DNA of 64,000 nucleotides, taken from Magnetococcales bacterium. GTDB taxonomy: Bacteria; Pseudomonadota; Magnetococcia; Magnetococcales; Magnetaquicoccaceae. A program made the position numbers and the translations under genes. Positions within the stretch are counted from its first letter, which is position 1. Every line of letters starts with the position of its first letter. Under the pieces are notes generated by a model, which was not told the origin of the DNA, searched no databases, and worked only from the letters and a program-made list of their open reading frames with translations. The stretch is from positions 104,682-168,681 of the forward strand of contig JAANAU010000002.1 in the NCBI GenBank assembly GCA_011089965.1. The letters are read 5' to 3'. Below, piece by piece: positions 54,472 to 62,640 of this stretch.

Positions 54472-55329
54472 ATGACTGACCAGGACACCCCCTCGCCCGA
54501 TACCCCCCCTGCCCCAACGCATACTCCAGACCCGATCTCCTTTGAAGAGTTGATTCGGGGTCGTGAAGCAGAAATCGCCAAACTGCTGCGCGAACAGGAT
54601 TACCTCAATGTCCTCACCCCGTTGCAGCAGGAGTTGGTCAAACTGCAACAGTGGGTGATCACAAATAAACGTAAAATCCTGGTCATCTTTGAAGGACGCG
54701 ATGCAGCAGGCAAGGGGGGAACCATCAAACGGTTTACCGAATTCTTAAGCCCACGCATCTGCCGCGTCGTAGCCTTGGAAAAACCCACCGACATCGAAAA
54801 AACGCAGTGGTATTTCCAACGCTATCTCACCCATCTGCCCCATGGGGGTGAGATCGTCTTCTTTGACCGCAGCTGGTACAACCGTCCGGGTGTGGAACGG
54901 GTCATGGGCTTCTGCACTCCGGAACAGGTGGAAGAGTTCCACCGTCAACTCCCCTGTATCGAACGCATGCTGACCGAATCCGGCATGCATCTGATCAAAT
55001 TCTGGTTCTCGGTGGAACGGACTTCCCAGGAAAAACGGTTCGCCTCCCGGGAAACCGACCCTCTGAAGGTCTGGAAACTCAGCCCCGTGGATCAGGAAGC
55101 CCTGGATCACTGGGATCACTACTCCTTGGCCCGCGACGACATGCTGCGCCTGACCAACTTCCCGGAAGCGCCCTGGACCGTGATCCGCTCCGACAGCAAA
55201 AAATTGGCACGTATCAACAGCATCCGCTATTTACTCAACCGGTTTGATTACGACCACAAGGATCCATCCCTGCTCACTCTGGATCCCGGCATCGTATTGA
55301 CCGTGGACGACGAAATCGGACGTCCGTAA
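54472..55329 (+). CDS. ppk2: Polyphosphate kinase 2
   Basis: 285 residues. The PPK2 signature is complete: Walker A FEGRDAAGKGGTIKRF, the lid FDRSWYNRPGVERVMGF, FWFSVERTSQEKRFASR, and WDHYSLARDDML. PPK2 uses polyphosphate to phosphorylate NDPs (or the reverse). GGAG lies 8 nt before the ATG. About 20 residues of Pro/Thr-rich N-terminus precede the domain. It is upstream of the NTase-kinase fusion, separated by the repeat. Confidence 0.95.
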   Translation: MTDQDTPSPDTPPAPTHTPDPISFEELIRGREAEIAKLLREQDYLNVLTPLQQELVKLQQWVITNKRKILVIFEGRDAAGKGGTIKRFTEFLSPRICRVVALEKPTDIEKTQWYFQRYLTHLPHGGEIVFFDRSWYNRPGVERVMGFCTPEQVEEFHRQLPCIERMLTESGMHLIKFWFSVERTSQEKRFASRETDPLKVWKLSPVDQEALDHWDHYSLARDDMLRLTNFPEAPWTVIRSDSKKLARINSIRYLLNRFDYDHKDPSLLTLDPGIVLTVDDEIGRP

Positions 55330-55340
55330 CGATTCGCATA

Positions 55341-55494
55341 CCAAACCGCACCTGTTACGGGATGCGCAGTTAATATCACAGGGGTCCAGAGGCCTATGGC
55401 CCCTGGTGGGATCCAAGGGCAACGCCCTTGGTGGGGTTTGGGGCAACGCCCCAACAAAGCAAATGACACATTCCAAAATGGTTTTGGTTTAAAA
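55341..55494. repeat. MITE-like intergenic repeat, copy 2
   Basis: Shares with copy 1 the left block AAACCGC, ACGGGATGCG (55357-55366), AGGGGTCCAG (55380-55389) with the same 13-nt spacing, and the right end TGGTTTTGGTTTAAAA (55479-55494). The left terminus is less well preserved. Its right end is 12 nt before the start of the next gene. Confidence 0.6.
55413..55454. terminator. Two adjacent perfect hairpins downstream of ppk2
   Basis: CCAAGGGC-AAC-GCCCTTGG (55413-55431) and TTGGGGC-AAC-GCCCCAA (55438-55454) share the loop AAC and have 8- and 7-bp stems. They lie inside repeat copy 2. No U-run follows, so they may be REP-like mRNA-end structures and not strict Rho-independent terminators. 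Confidence 0.5.
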
Positions 55495-55506
55495 AAGAGG
55501 TGATGC

Positions 55507-57942
55507 ATGGGCGTTATCAAAAAAGTATTGTATCGCGGTCAATTGCTCGGCAAACCGCGCCATCGTCACCTCTTTCTCGACATGGAAGAGAACATCCATA
55601 TCCACTACCGGGATCTGCGCATCGAAATGAGTCGGGCAGAATTCGAAGAATTCAGCGAAATCTTCCGCCGTCAATCCACGGAACTCCAAACCATCATCCA
55701 TGAAAAAAATTATCAAGACGGCAAACTGGCCAATGCCAACCAGGAGGATGTACGCATCTGGACCGAGTCGCAACTGAAAAACGATGTCGCCTATCACCCG
55801 CGACGGGTCTCCATCGAAGCATGCAGCGATGGCTATCATCTCCATTTACGCAACTACAAATTCCTGCTCGATGAAGAGGATTTTCGTCAACTGCTGCGTC
55901 AGATGCAACGCATGGATCCCGACATTCCCCATGCTGCCACCTTCTCCGAAGTGTTGGAACTGCTGGAAGCCAATGAACTGGATTTCTTCCTGGAATCAGG
56001 CAATGCCCCAGCTGCCACCATGATGTTGCGCGTGGCAGCCCACCATCTGCCCAAGGTACGCGATATCTTCAAACTGATCGGCTTCACCCAGGAGAACACT
56101 CCGGAAGGCGTTCGCTACACCGGTGCCAAACTCACGGTCCTGGTGCAAGGAGAAAAAAAAGAGTCCAGCCTCGACTTTCGCGCCCTGCGCGGACTTCAGG
56201 AGACCATGCGACTGGTGGAATTCTTGAGCCATGCCGGACCCGGCATGGAGGCCAATCTGTTGAATCGCATCAAGTGTCAGGTTCTCGATCTCTATTATGC
56301 TCTGGCTGCCAGAGAGTCGACCCATGTCGAATGCGACCCCCAGTTCTGGCTCTACTCTGTCAGTGCAGGACGGGTGATCTTTCCACACACCCCACGCTCC
56401 GTGGGTCCGGATGCTGCCAAAACCCTGTACCGGGCATGGAGCCATCTGTTGAACCGTCTGGAGTTGTCCTTCATAAAACCCACCAAGATCCCGTTATCCC
56501 CCACCGAACAAACCGCCCTGCGCACCCGCATCGACGCCACCTTGCAACGGGAACTCTGGACCCAACCGGCTGTGGAACGGATCCATCTGATGGGTTCCGC
56601 CCTGCGCGCAGAAATGGGATTCTACCTGGCCCCGTTTGTCCATGGCCCCAATGCCAAACTCGGCTCAGACGTGGATATCCTGATAGAAATCCATCCGGAA
56701 CGGGAAGCTGAACTGCCCGCCACCTGGCATCTGATCAATCCGGAGTCCGCTGCCAGCGGGTGTGCCGTCTATCACATCACGCAACTCCCCCTGGCCCTGG
56801 ATACCCACTCCTGGAGTCAACTCCACCCGCATATACCGTTCATGCATCATCTGATCGATGCCTATGTCTATTTTCCCTCCCGAGGTAACCGCGCAGCCAA
56901 GGATGCCTTCTTGAAAAAATTCGGTGCCCGGGTGGTCTATGATCGACACAAGGATGGCGCACCCATTGGTTCCGGAGAACTGGCCGAACTGACCCGCCAG
57001 GTGCGCTCCTGTTATACCCTGCCAGACGCCCTGTTGGAACCTTTGAAAGTCTCCACGGAAAATCTGCTCTACAAACTCTTTCACTCTGGCGGAGATGGCA
57101 TTCTCAAGCTTTTCAAGGTGGCGGGCAACTATCATGGCACACGGATCGCAGAACATACAGCCTATGAAAACACTTTGATTCAGGAACTGGTGGCCCGTGG
57201 CGTACCCACTGCGCGCATCTTCCCGGCGCAGACCGACCACCCGCCCACGCTTCTGGGTTTTCCGGCACTCTTGTTTGAACGCCTGCCCGGCACACCCCAA
57301 TCCAAACCCGAATATCCACTGGCAGCCATTGGGTCAGCCTTGGCCCATCTGCATCAAGTGCAGATCAACGCCCCCATGGATCTTGCCACCGCCTTTACCT
57401 TTGAGGAGTCCTGCCTCATCTGGCTCCCCTATTTCGCCACCTACCAGAACCATCCCAATCTCCCGGAACCACTCAAACCAGCCTTTGCCGATCTGGCCAC
57501 ACGGATCGAGCCGTTTCTGGACCCCTCCTTCCGCTCCAGCCTGTATGCCGACTGCCATCTGGTCCACAATCATGGCGATGTCACCCCGAAAAATGTCATC
57601 CTGACTCCTGACGGCCTGGCCCATTTTTTTGATTTCAATAATTGCTATCACGGCCCCAGACTGTTGGATCTGATCGATGGTGGATTTGAATTCTCGCTGG
57701 CAGACAAATACATTCAACTGGCAGACTTCACCCGCTTTGACACCCTGCTGGCCCACTACTCGGCCAACTCCCCGCTGAATGCCGCCGAGACCAAAACCTT
57801 GCCGCAATGGATCCACCTTCTTGGAACCATAAAATTCATTAAAGAGGTGCGCGTGTTGCTGGAGCGCCCCCACGAAGCGTTGCGACGCCAACGCGCGCTG
57901 GCCATTGCCGAATTTTTGGCCAAACGTCCACCATCCCCATGA
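55507..57942 (+). CDS. Nucleotidyltransferase fused to an aminoglycoside-phosphotransferase-like kinase
   Basis: 811 residues. Residues 1-140 hold two related short blocks (IHIHYRDLRIEMSRAEFEEF near 30-49 and YHLHLRNYKFLLDEEDFRQL near 109-128). Residues about 355-490 are a nucleotidyltransferase with GSALRAEMG and GSDVDILIEI. Residues about 520-800 are an APH/choline-kinase-like domain: VHNHGDVTPKNVIL (HGDxxxxN) and HFFDFNN (DFG-like Asp). No characterised homologue comes to mind. Preceding the ATG is AGAGGTG. The stop overlaps the metalloprotease ATG (ATGA). Confidence 0.85.
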   Translation: MGVIKKVLYRGQLLGKPRHRHLFLDMEENIHIHYRDLRIEMSRAEFEEFSEIFRRQSTELQTIIHEKNYQDGKLANANQEDVRIWTESQLKNDVAYHPRRVSIEACSDGYHLHLRNYKFLLDEEDFRQLLRQMQRMDPDIPHAATFSEVLELLEANELDFFLESGNAPAATMMLRVAAHHLPKVRDIFKLIGFTQENTPEGVRYTGAKLTVLVQGEKKESSLDFRALRGLQETMRLVEFLSHAGPGMEANLLNRIKCQVLDLYYALAARESTHVECDPQFWLYSVSAGRVIFPHTPRSVGPDAAKTLYRAWSHLLNRLELSFIKPTKIPLSPTEQTALRTRIDATLQRELWTQPAVERIHLMGSALRAEMGFYLAPFVHGPNAKLGSDVDILIEIHPEREAELPATWHLINPESAASGCAVYHITQLPLALDTHSWSQLHPHIPFMHHLIDAYVYFPSRGNRAAKDAFLKKFGARVVYDRHKDGAPIGSGELAELTRQVRSCYTLPDALLEPLKVSTENLLYKLFHSGGDGILKLFKVAGNYHGTRIAEHTAYENTLIQELVARGVPTARIFPAQTDHPPTLLGFPALLFERLPGTPQSKPEYPLAAIGSALAHLHQVQINAPMDLATAFTFEESCLIWLPYFATYQNHPNLPEPLKPAFADLATRIEPFLDPSFRSSLYADCHLVHNHGDVTPKNVILTPDGLAHFFDFNNCYHGPRLLDLIDGGFEFSLADKYIQLADFTRFDTLLAHYSANSPLNAAETKTLPQWIHLLGTIKFIKEVRVLLERPHEALRRQRALAIAEFLAKRPPSP

Positions 57943-59042
57943 TGACCCGGGTACGGATCGGGCTGGCCGCTCTGGTGCTTGGATCCACCCCTCTGCACGC
58001 CATGCCCGTTGACACCCGTATCGGCATTCGATTCGTCGTGGATCATGCCCTGGAGAACCACACAGCAAAACAATCCTCCATCCAGACACAACTGTCCGAA
58101 CATGTCCACACTTTGAATCGCTTCTTGCGTGAAAGCGCAGTCTGGATACAGGCCGACATCGTCCACATTGACTTCCGTCACATCCAGAGTGTAGAGGCTG
58201 TGGAGATTCTCAACGATATGCGCGCCGAGCGTCATGGATTTGAGGGGTTGTTCCACCATGCTGACCGCTGGGGGGCTGATGTCACGGTGGCCGTGGTCAA
58301 GAAACTCACCCTGCGCGGACAACCCGGTTGTGGTCGTGCCTGGGCGGTCAACAAAACGCTCTCTGCCCTCGCAACCACGGCCAACAGCCTGATGGTCTAT
58401 CATCCCATCTGCGGAGCACACACCCTGGCCCATGAACTGGGCCACCTCATGGGGTTGAACCATGGCCATCTGGTGGATCGCTGCCAGCCCAACCAGGGCC
58501 ATGCCTCAGCCATCACCCGCTATGCCAACGGCTTTGCCGTGGGCAACTGCGATGGTCAACCCCAACCCGGCGAATTCGGTACGATCATGGTGGGAGGCTG
58601 GATGAAACAGATCATGGGGAACGACAAAGCCAGCCTGCCCCTCTTTTCCAACCCGCGCTTGCAGGATGCCCGCTGCGGTCTCTCCGGTATCTGCGGTGAC
58701 CCCGAATACAGCGATGAAGCCCGCGCCCTGAATGAACACGCCCGCCACTTTGCAGGACATGAAGAGCCGGATGTGGATACCTTGCCATTTCCGGATCCAG
58801 GTGTGCGCCAGTGCATTCGAGAGCAATACCAGGGCGTGGAAATTGACACGTTGCAACAACTGCATTGCCCGGATCGCGGCATCCTCGATCTGACCGGTGT
58901 GGAACGTCTGACGGCACTGCACCATCTGGATCTGTCCGGCAACAATCCCATCCCCTGCGCTGCACTCACACAACACATGCAAACTCTCGATTCCGTGAAA
59001 CTCGTCGCTCCGAACCACTGTTTACCTGTCATGCCAAAGTGA
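57939..59042 (+). CDS. Secreted zinc metalloprotease, metzincin type
   Basis: 367 residues with a signal peptide ending PLHA. The extended zinc motif HELGHLMGLNH near residue 170 matches HExxHxxGxxH of metzincins, and MVGG in GTIMVGGW may be the Met-turn. Cysteine pairs suggest disulfides. The last 60 residues (GVERLTALHHLDLSGNNPI) look like one or two leucine-rich repeats. The GTIMVGG region resembles that in M12/M43-like secreted peptidases. It is translationally coupled to the NTase-kinase gene. Confidence 0.85.
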   Translation: MMTRVRIGLAALVLGSTPLHAMPVDTRIGIRFVVDHALENHTAKQSSIQTQLSEHVHTLNRFLRESAVWIQADIVHIDFRHIQSVEAVEILNDMRAERHGFEGLFHHADRWGADVTVAVVKKLTLRGQPGCGRAWAVNKTLSALATTANSLMVYHPICGAHTLAHELGHLMGLNHGHLVDRCQPNQGHASAITRYANGFAVGNCDGQPQPGEFGTIMVGGWMKQIMGNDKASLPLFSNPRLQDARCGLSGICGDPEYSDEARALNEHARHFAGHEEPDVDTLPFPDPGVRQCIREQYQGVEIDTLQQLHCPDRGILDLTGVERLTALHHLDLSGNNPIPCAALTQHMQTLDSVKLVAPNHCLPVMPK

Positions 59043-59056
59043 TCCCTGGGCCAATA

Positions 59057-59072
59057 TGTTTCACGTGAAACA
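59057..59072. other. parS: parS centromere-like site
   Basis: TGTTTCACGTGAAACA is an exact palindrome and identical to the 16-bp parS consensus bound by chromosomal ParB. It lies in the 154-bp gap between the metalloprotease and dacB. Such sites cluster near the replication origin, so this segment may be origin-proximal. No parA or parB gene is in view. Confidence 0.88.
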
Positions 59073-59196
59073 TTGCAATCAATATTTAATGCGAGTTAAA
59101 TGCGATTCCGCTTCCGGGATCGCTCCGGAAGCAGATGCAGAGGTCGCGGAACTGGATCCGTCTGACGATTGATGAACTGCCACCGGAAGATTGCGT

Positions 59197-60813
59197 ATGT
59201 CCAGATTGATCTATCTGTTGATTCTGTTGTTTCTGTGGAATCCCGCCTGGTCCCATGCGGCTCCGACTGCACAAACCGGAACGCCCCAGAACAAGAAATC
59301 CACACAAAAATGGAATCAAAATTCCACAAACAACAACGCCAAACCTGCCAATCGGGGTATCAAAACCGCTCAGGGAAACAATAAAAAACTGACCGGAAAA
59401 CCAAGGCGCGCCCACCGCCCGCCAGGAGCCAACCAGACCGCAGCCCTCCCCCAAACTCCCAGACCGTTGGATGAAAGCTCGCGCATCGGCTATCTGCTGA
59501 TGGATATGCAATCCGGCGCAATCCTGGAGACCCAACACGATACCGAGCCGTTCATTCCCGCATCCGTGGCCAAGGTGCCATCAACGTTGGCGGCACTGCA
59601 TATTCTGGGTCCGGATCACCGTTTCGTCACCTCCTTGCAAAGCGCAGCGCCTGTCGTCAATGGCGTGGTGCAAGGGGATCTGATCCTGGTGGGCGGTGGC
59701 GATCCCTCCTTCAACATGGCTGGATTGACAGAGCTGGCCCATCAGTTGCGCAACCGTGGCATTCATCGCATTGCCGGACGTTTTCTCTTTGATGAGTCCG
59801 CCCTGGTTCCGCAAGCCAGTATCAGCCAGGAACAAAACGACGAAGAGACCTATAATTCCGGACTCAGCGCCCTGACCCTGGATCCCAGCCGGATCCGGAT
59901 GCGCTGGATGATCGACCGTCAAGGTCGCCTGCTGACCCAGACCACTCCCAATCTCAATCATATTTCCTATGTATTGGGACCAGCCTCGACCAAAGGGCCG
60001 TCCCTGATTTTTCTCGGTGGGGATCGCAAGGAACAGTGGCAACTCAATCCACGCAATGCCCGCTCTGGTTGGGACTGGGTGCCCATCAAAAAACCCGGAC
60101 GCTTAAGCGCCCTGGCCTTGCAAGAGTTCAGTCATCAGCTTGGCATCACCTTGCCAGAACCCGAACCCGGAGCGGCCCCGGCCCATGCCACGCTCCTGGC
60201 CAGCCACTCCAGTGCCCCGTTGCAGGAGTTGGCCCGCTATGCCCTGGAGCACAGCAACAACCTATGGACCGAAATGATCGGAGGCATGGCAGCCAGAAAG
60301 CTGTCCGGACAACCGCAAACCACGGCCAGCGCCGCCAAAATCCTCAGTGAATGGACCTTCAAACAACTGCCTCAGGTCGATTGGTCGAACTTCTATCTGG
60401 CCAACAGCAGCGGCCTCTCCTCTCAAAGCCGCATCACCCCCAGACAGATGGCCGCCATCTTGTTGCTGGCCAACTCTGTCCCCATCGGTGATCGTCCGTA
60501 TGCTGCCCTGCTCCCGGTCTCCGGCTGGAAAGGCACTCTGGCCGGGCGTTTCACCGGACCAAACTCCAAATACCGCGTGTGGGCCAAAACCGGAACCGTG
60601 CTTTACGGCAAGGCATTGGCCGGCTACCTCTACACCAAACAGAACCGCCGCCTGGTCTTTGCAATCTTTGTCAGCGATGTCGAGCAACGCAAAATCCTGG
60701 ATGCCAACAAGGGACAAAACGGCTATGGCGAACTCAACCGAGGGAAAATCTGGAACCAGCGCGCTGTGACGCATATCAATGCCCTGGTGGAGCGGTGGCT
60801 GCGCACCCACTGA
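59197..60813 (+). CDS. dacB: D-alanyl-D-alanine carboxypeptidase/endopeptidase, PBP4 type
   Basis: 538 residues from ATG 59197, with GGAAG 7 nt upstream. A signal peptide (MSRLIYLLILLFLWNPAWSHA) is followed by a 60-residue basic Asn/Lys linker. The PBP4 serine-hydrolase motifs are SVAK near 126, SNN near 352 and AKTGTV near 466, with the large insertion domain typical of S13 peptidases. It trims peptidoglycan crosslinks in the periplasm. Confidence 0.93.
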   Translation: MSRLIYLLILLFLWNPAWSHAAPTAQTGTPQNKKSTQKWNQNSTNNNAKPANRGIKTAQGNNKKLTGKPRRAHRPPGANQTAALPQTPRPLDESSRIGYLLMDMQSGAILETQHDTEPFIPASVAKVPSTLAALHILGPDHRFVTSLQSAAPVVNGVVQGDLILVGGGDPSFNMAGLTELAHQLRNRGIHRIAGRFLFDESALVPQASISQEQNDEETYNSGLSALTLDPSRIRMRWMIDRQGRLLTQTTPNLNHISYVLGPASTKGPSLIFLGGDRKEQWQLNPRNARSGWDWVPIKKPGRLSALALQEFSHQLGITLPEPEPGAAPAHATLLASHSSAPLQELARYALEHSNNLWTEMIGGMAARKLSGQPQTTASAAKILSEWTFKQLPQVDWSNFYLANSSGLSSQSRITPRQMAAILLLANSVPIGDRPYAALLPVSGWKGTLAGRFTGPNSKYRVWAKTGTVLYGKALAGYLYTKQNRRLVFAIFVSDVEQRKILDANKGQNGYGELNRGKIWNQRAVTHINALVERWLRTH

Positions 60814-60906
60814 GGATGGCCGGGATCAAACACGTGGCGTAAATCTTGCAATACCCCAGTTCAAACGTCTCACCCCACCATTCTCCACGCATCAGGGAAT
60901 CGTGAC

Positions 60907-62616
60907 ATGAATCTGGAGTATTTCGGTTTACACACATTTCCGTTCTCACCCACACCAGACACAGAGCGGTTCTTCAGTGGGGGTGGCCGTGAGGAGCTGA
61001 TTCAGGGCGCGCTCTCTGCCATTCTGGCTGGCGAGGGGTTCATCCAGGTGCTTGGGGCATCCGGTGCTGGCAAGACCATGCTGTGCCGCATGCTGTGCCA
61101 ACGTCTGCCGCACAACTTCCGCGCAGCCTTGCTGCTCAATCCCACTCTGCCGCCGGACGATCTGATCCCAGCCATCCTGAGTGAATACCGGATTCCGATC
61201 ATCCACCGGTCAGATCGACTGGCAGCGCGCCATACGCTCTTGAATCATCTGATGGCGCTGCACCGCAAGGGCGAGAGTGCCTTGCTGTTGATCGATGAGG
61301 CCCATTGCCTTCCTTTGACCACCCTGGAAGAGTTGCGCCTGCTGGGCAATCTGGAGACCGGTCATGACAAACTGCTACAGATCGTCCTGTTCGCTCAACC
61401 GCAAATGGAACGGCTGTTACAGGAGGAGAGCGCCCGTCCCCTCCAGGAACGCATGACCACCCGCATGGTTGTTGCCCCCTGGTCAGCACAGGAGACAGCA
61501 CGCTATCTTCAATTTCGTCTGCACGCTGCCGGATTCCAACCTGCACAACTCTTTACGACATCTGCCACCCGATTGCTCCATATTCTTGCTCAAGGCAGTC
61601 TGCACACGCTGCATCGTTTGGCCCACCAGGCCATGCATCAGGCCCAGCAACGTTCCTCCAGGCTGGTGACCCCCTGGCATGTCCTGCACGCCATTACCCA
61701 TGGTCAGCCCCGCATCCAACCAAAACGCGGACGTACCCTGCTGGCCACGGCTGGAATCGTGGCACTCCTGGCAGCCACTCTCCCTTGGATACCCTGGGAT
61801 GCACACCATGGTTGGACACCCTGGGATGCACAACATAGTGTGGAGCGTATACCCGCATCTCACACGCTCCCAGCTCAGACCAATACAAACACGACCGGAA
61901 TCAGGGACACCACACCAGGTACGACCGATATCAAGGTTGCCACACCAGGTACGACCGATATCAAGGTTGCCACACCCACTCCCGCAACTCTTGCCACACC
62001 GCATCCTGCGGAACAGATGACACCACGCCCCATGACGGCTGCCTCTTCAGAACCGGTCTCACCACGACCGTTGGTGAGTGCGCATGCAGAACCTGTTGCA
62101 ACGCCTCTCCCCTTGCCCAAAGAGGAACCTTCTGAAGAAGAAAAACCGATCCTCGTTCCGGATGAACTGCTGTTTCTGGCCGACGCCTCGACGACACCGC
62201 TCTCCCAAGAGGCCAAAGGATCTTCAGTCACCCCCCCAAAAACACCCTATCTCAAGACCAATGACCCGCTGGCCGAGATCATTCGCGCCTCCCACCGTTG
62301 GCTGGATCAGGGACCAGAGAACCATTTCACGATTCAATTGATTCTGTTGCGCCAGGAAAAAGGATTGGAGACTTTGATCAACCAATTGGCCGCCGTGCAA
62401 CCTCCCTTGGGAAGGACCGATCTCAAGGTGTTTCGCCTCAAGGATGACGCTTTGCTGGTCTACTTGAACGAATGCTCCTCCCTGGTTGAGTGTGAAGCAC
62501 TGAAGAATCGCCTGCCAGTGGCCTTGCGTTCCAACAACCCCAGTGTACGCTCCCTGGCCAGACTCAAGACCACGGTCCGCAAACTGGCTCTGGCCACTGC
62601 GGATCGTACCGGTTGA
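60907..62616 (+). CDS. ExeA/GspA-like AAA ATPase with membrane helix and periplasmic tail
   Basis: 569 residues. N-terminal ExeA-type start MNLEYFGLHTFPFSPTPDTERFF, Walker A GASGAGKTML, Walker B LLLIDEAHCL, then a membrane helix near 280-300 (LLATAGIVALLAATLPW). A Pro/Thr-rich linker contains a repeated TPGTTDIKVA. The C-terminal region has SPOR-like features (FTIQLILLRQEKGLETLINQLA). ExeA proteins help assemble type II secretion or pilus outer-membrane rings through peptidoglycan binding. The next gene encodes a GspE-like ATPase, which supports that role. Confidence 0.9.
   Translation: MNLEYFGLHTFPFSPTPDTERFFSGGGREELIQGALSAILAGEGFIQVLGASGAGKTMLCRMLCQRLPHNFRAALLLNPTLPPDDLIPAILSEYRIPIIHRSDRLAARHTLLNHLMALHRKGESALLLIDEAHCLPLTTLEELRLLGNLETGHDKLLQIVLFAQPQMERLLQEESARPLQERMTTRMVVAPWSAQETARYLQFRLHAAGFQPAQLFTTSATRLLHILAQGSLHTLHRLAHQAMHQAQQRSSRLVTPWHVLHAITHGQPRIQPKRGRTLLATAGIVALLAATLPWIPWDAHHGWTPWDAQHSVERIPASHTLPAQTNTNTTGIRDTTPGTTDIKVATPGTTDIKVATPTPATLATPHPAEQMTPRPMTAASSEPVSPRPLVSAHAEPVATPLPLPKEEPSEEEKPILVPDELLFLADASTTPLSQEAKGSSVTPPKTPYLKTNDPLAEIIRASHRWLDQGPENHFTIQLILLRQEKGLETLINQLAAVQPPLGRTDLKVFRLKDDALLVYLNECSSLVECEALKNRLPVALRSNNPSVRSLARLKTTVRKLALATADRTG
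61911..61970. repeat. 30-bp perfect tandem repeat, two copies
   Basis: Two identical 30-bp units (61911-61940 and 61941-61970) lie in the linker of the ExeA-like gene and encode TPGTTDIKVA twice. A second, imperfect repeat lies at about 61786-61834 (ACCCTGGGATGCACA occurs twice). Confidence 0.9.
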
Positions 62617-62640
62617 GCCACGACAGGCCACAGACCCGAC

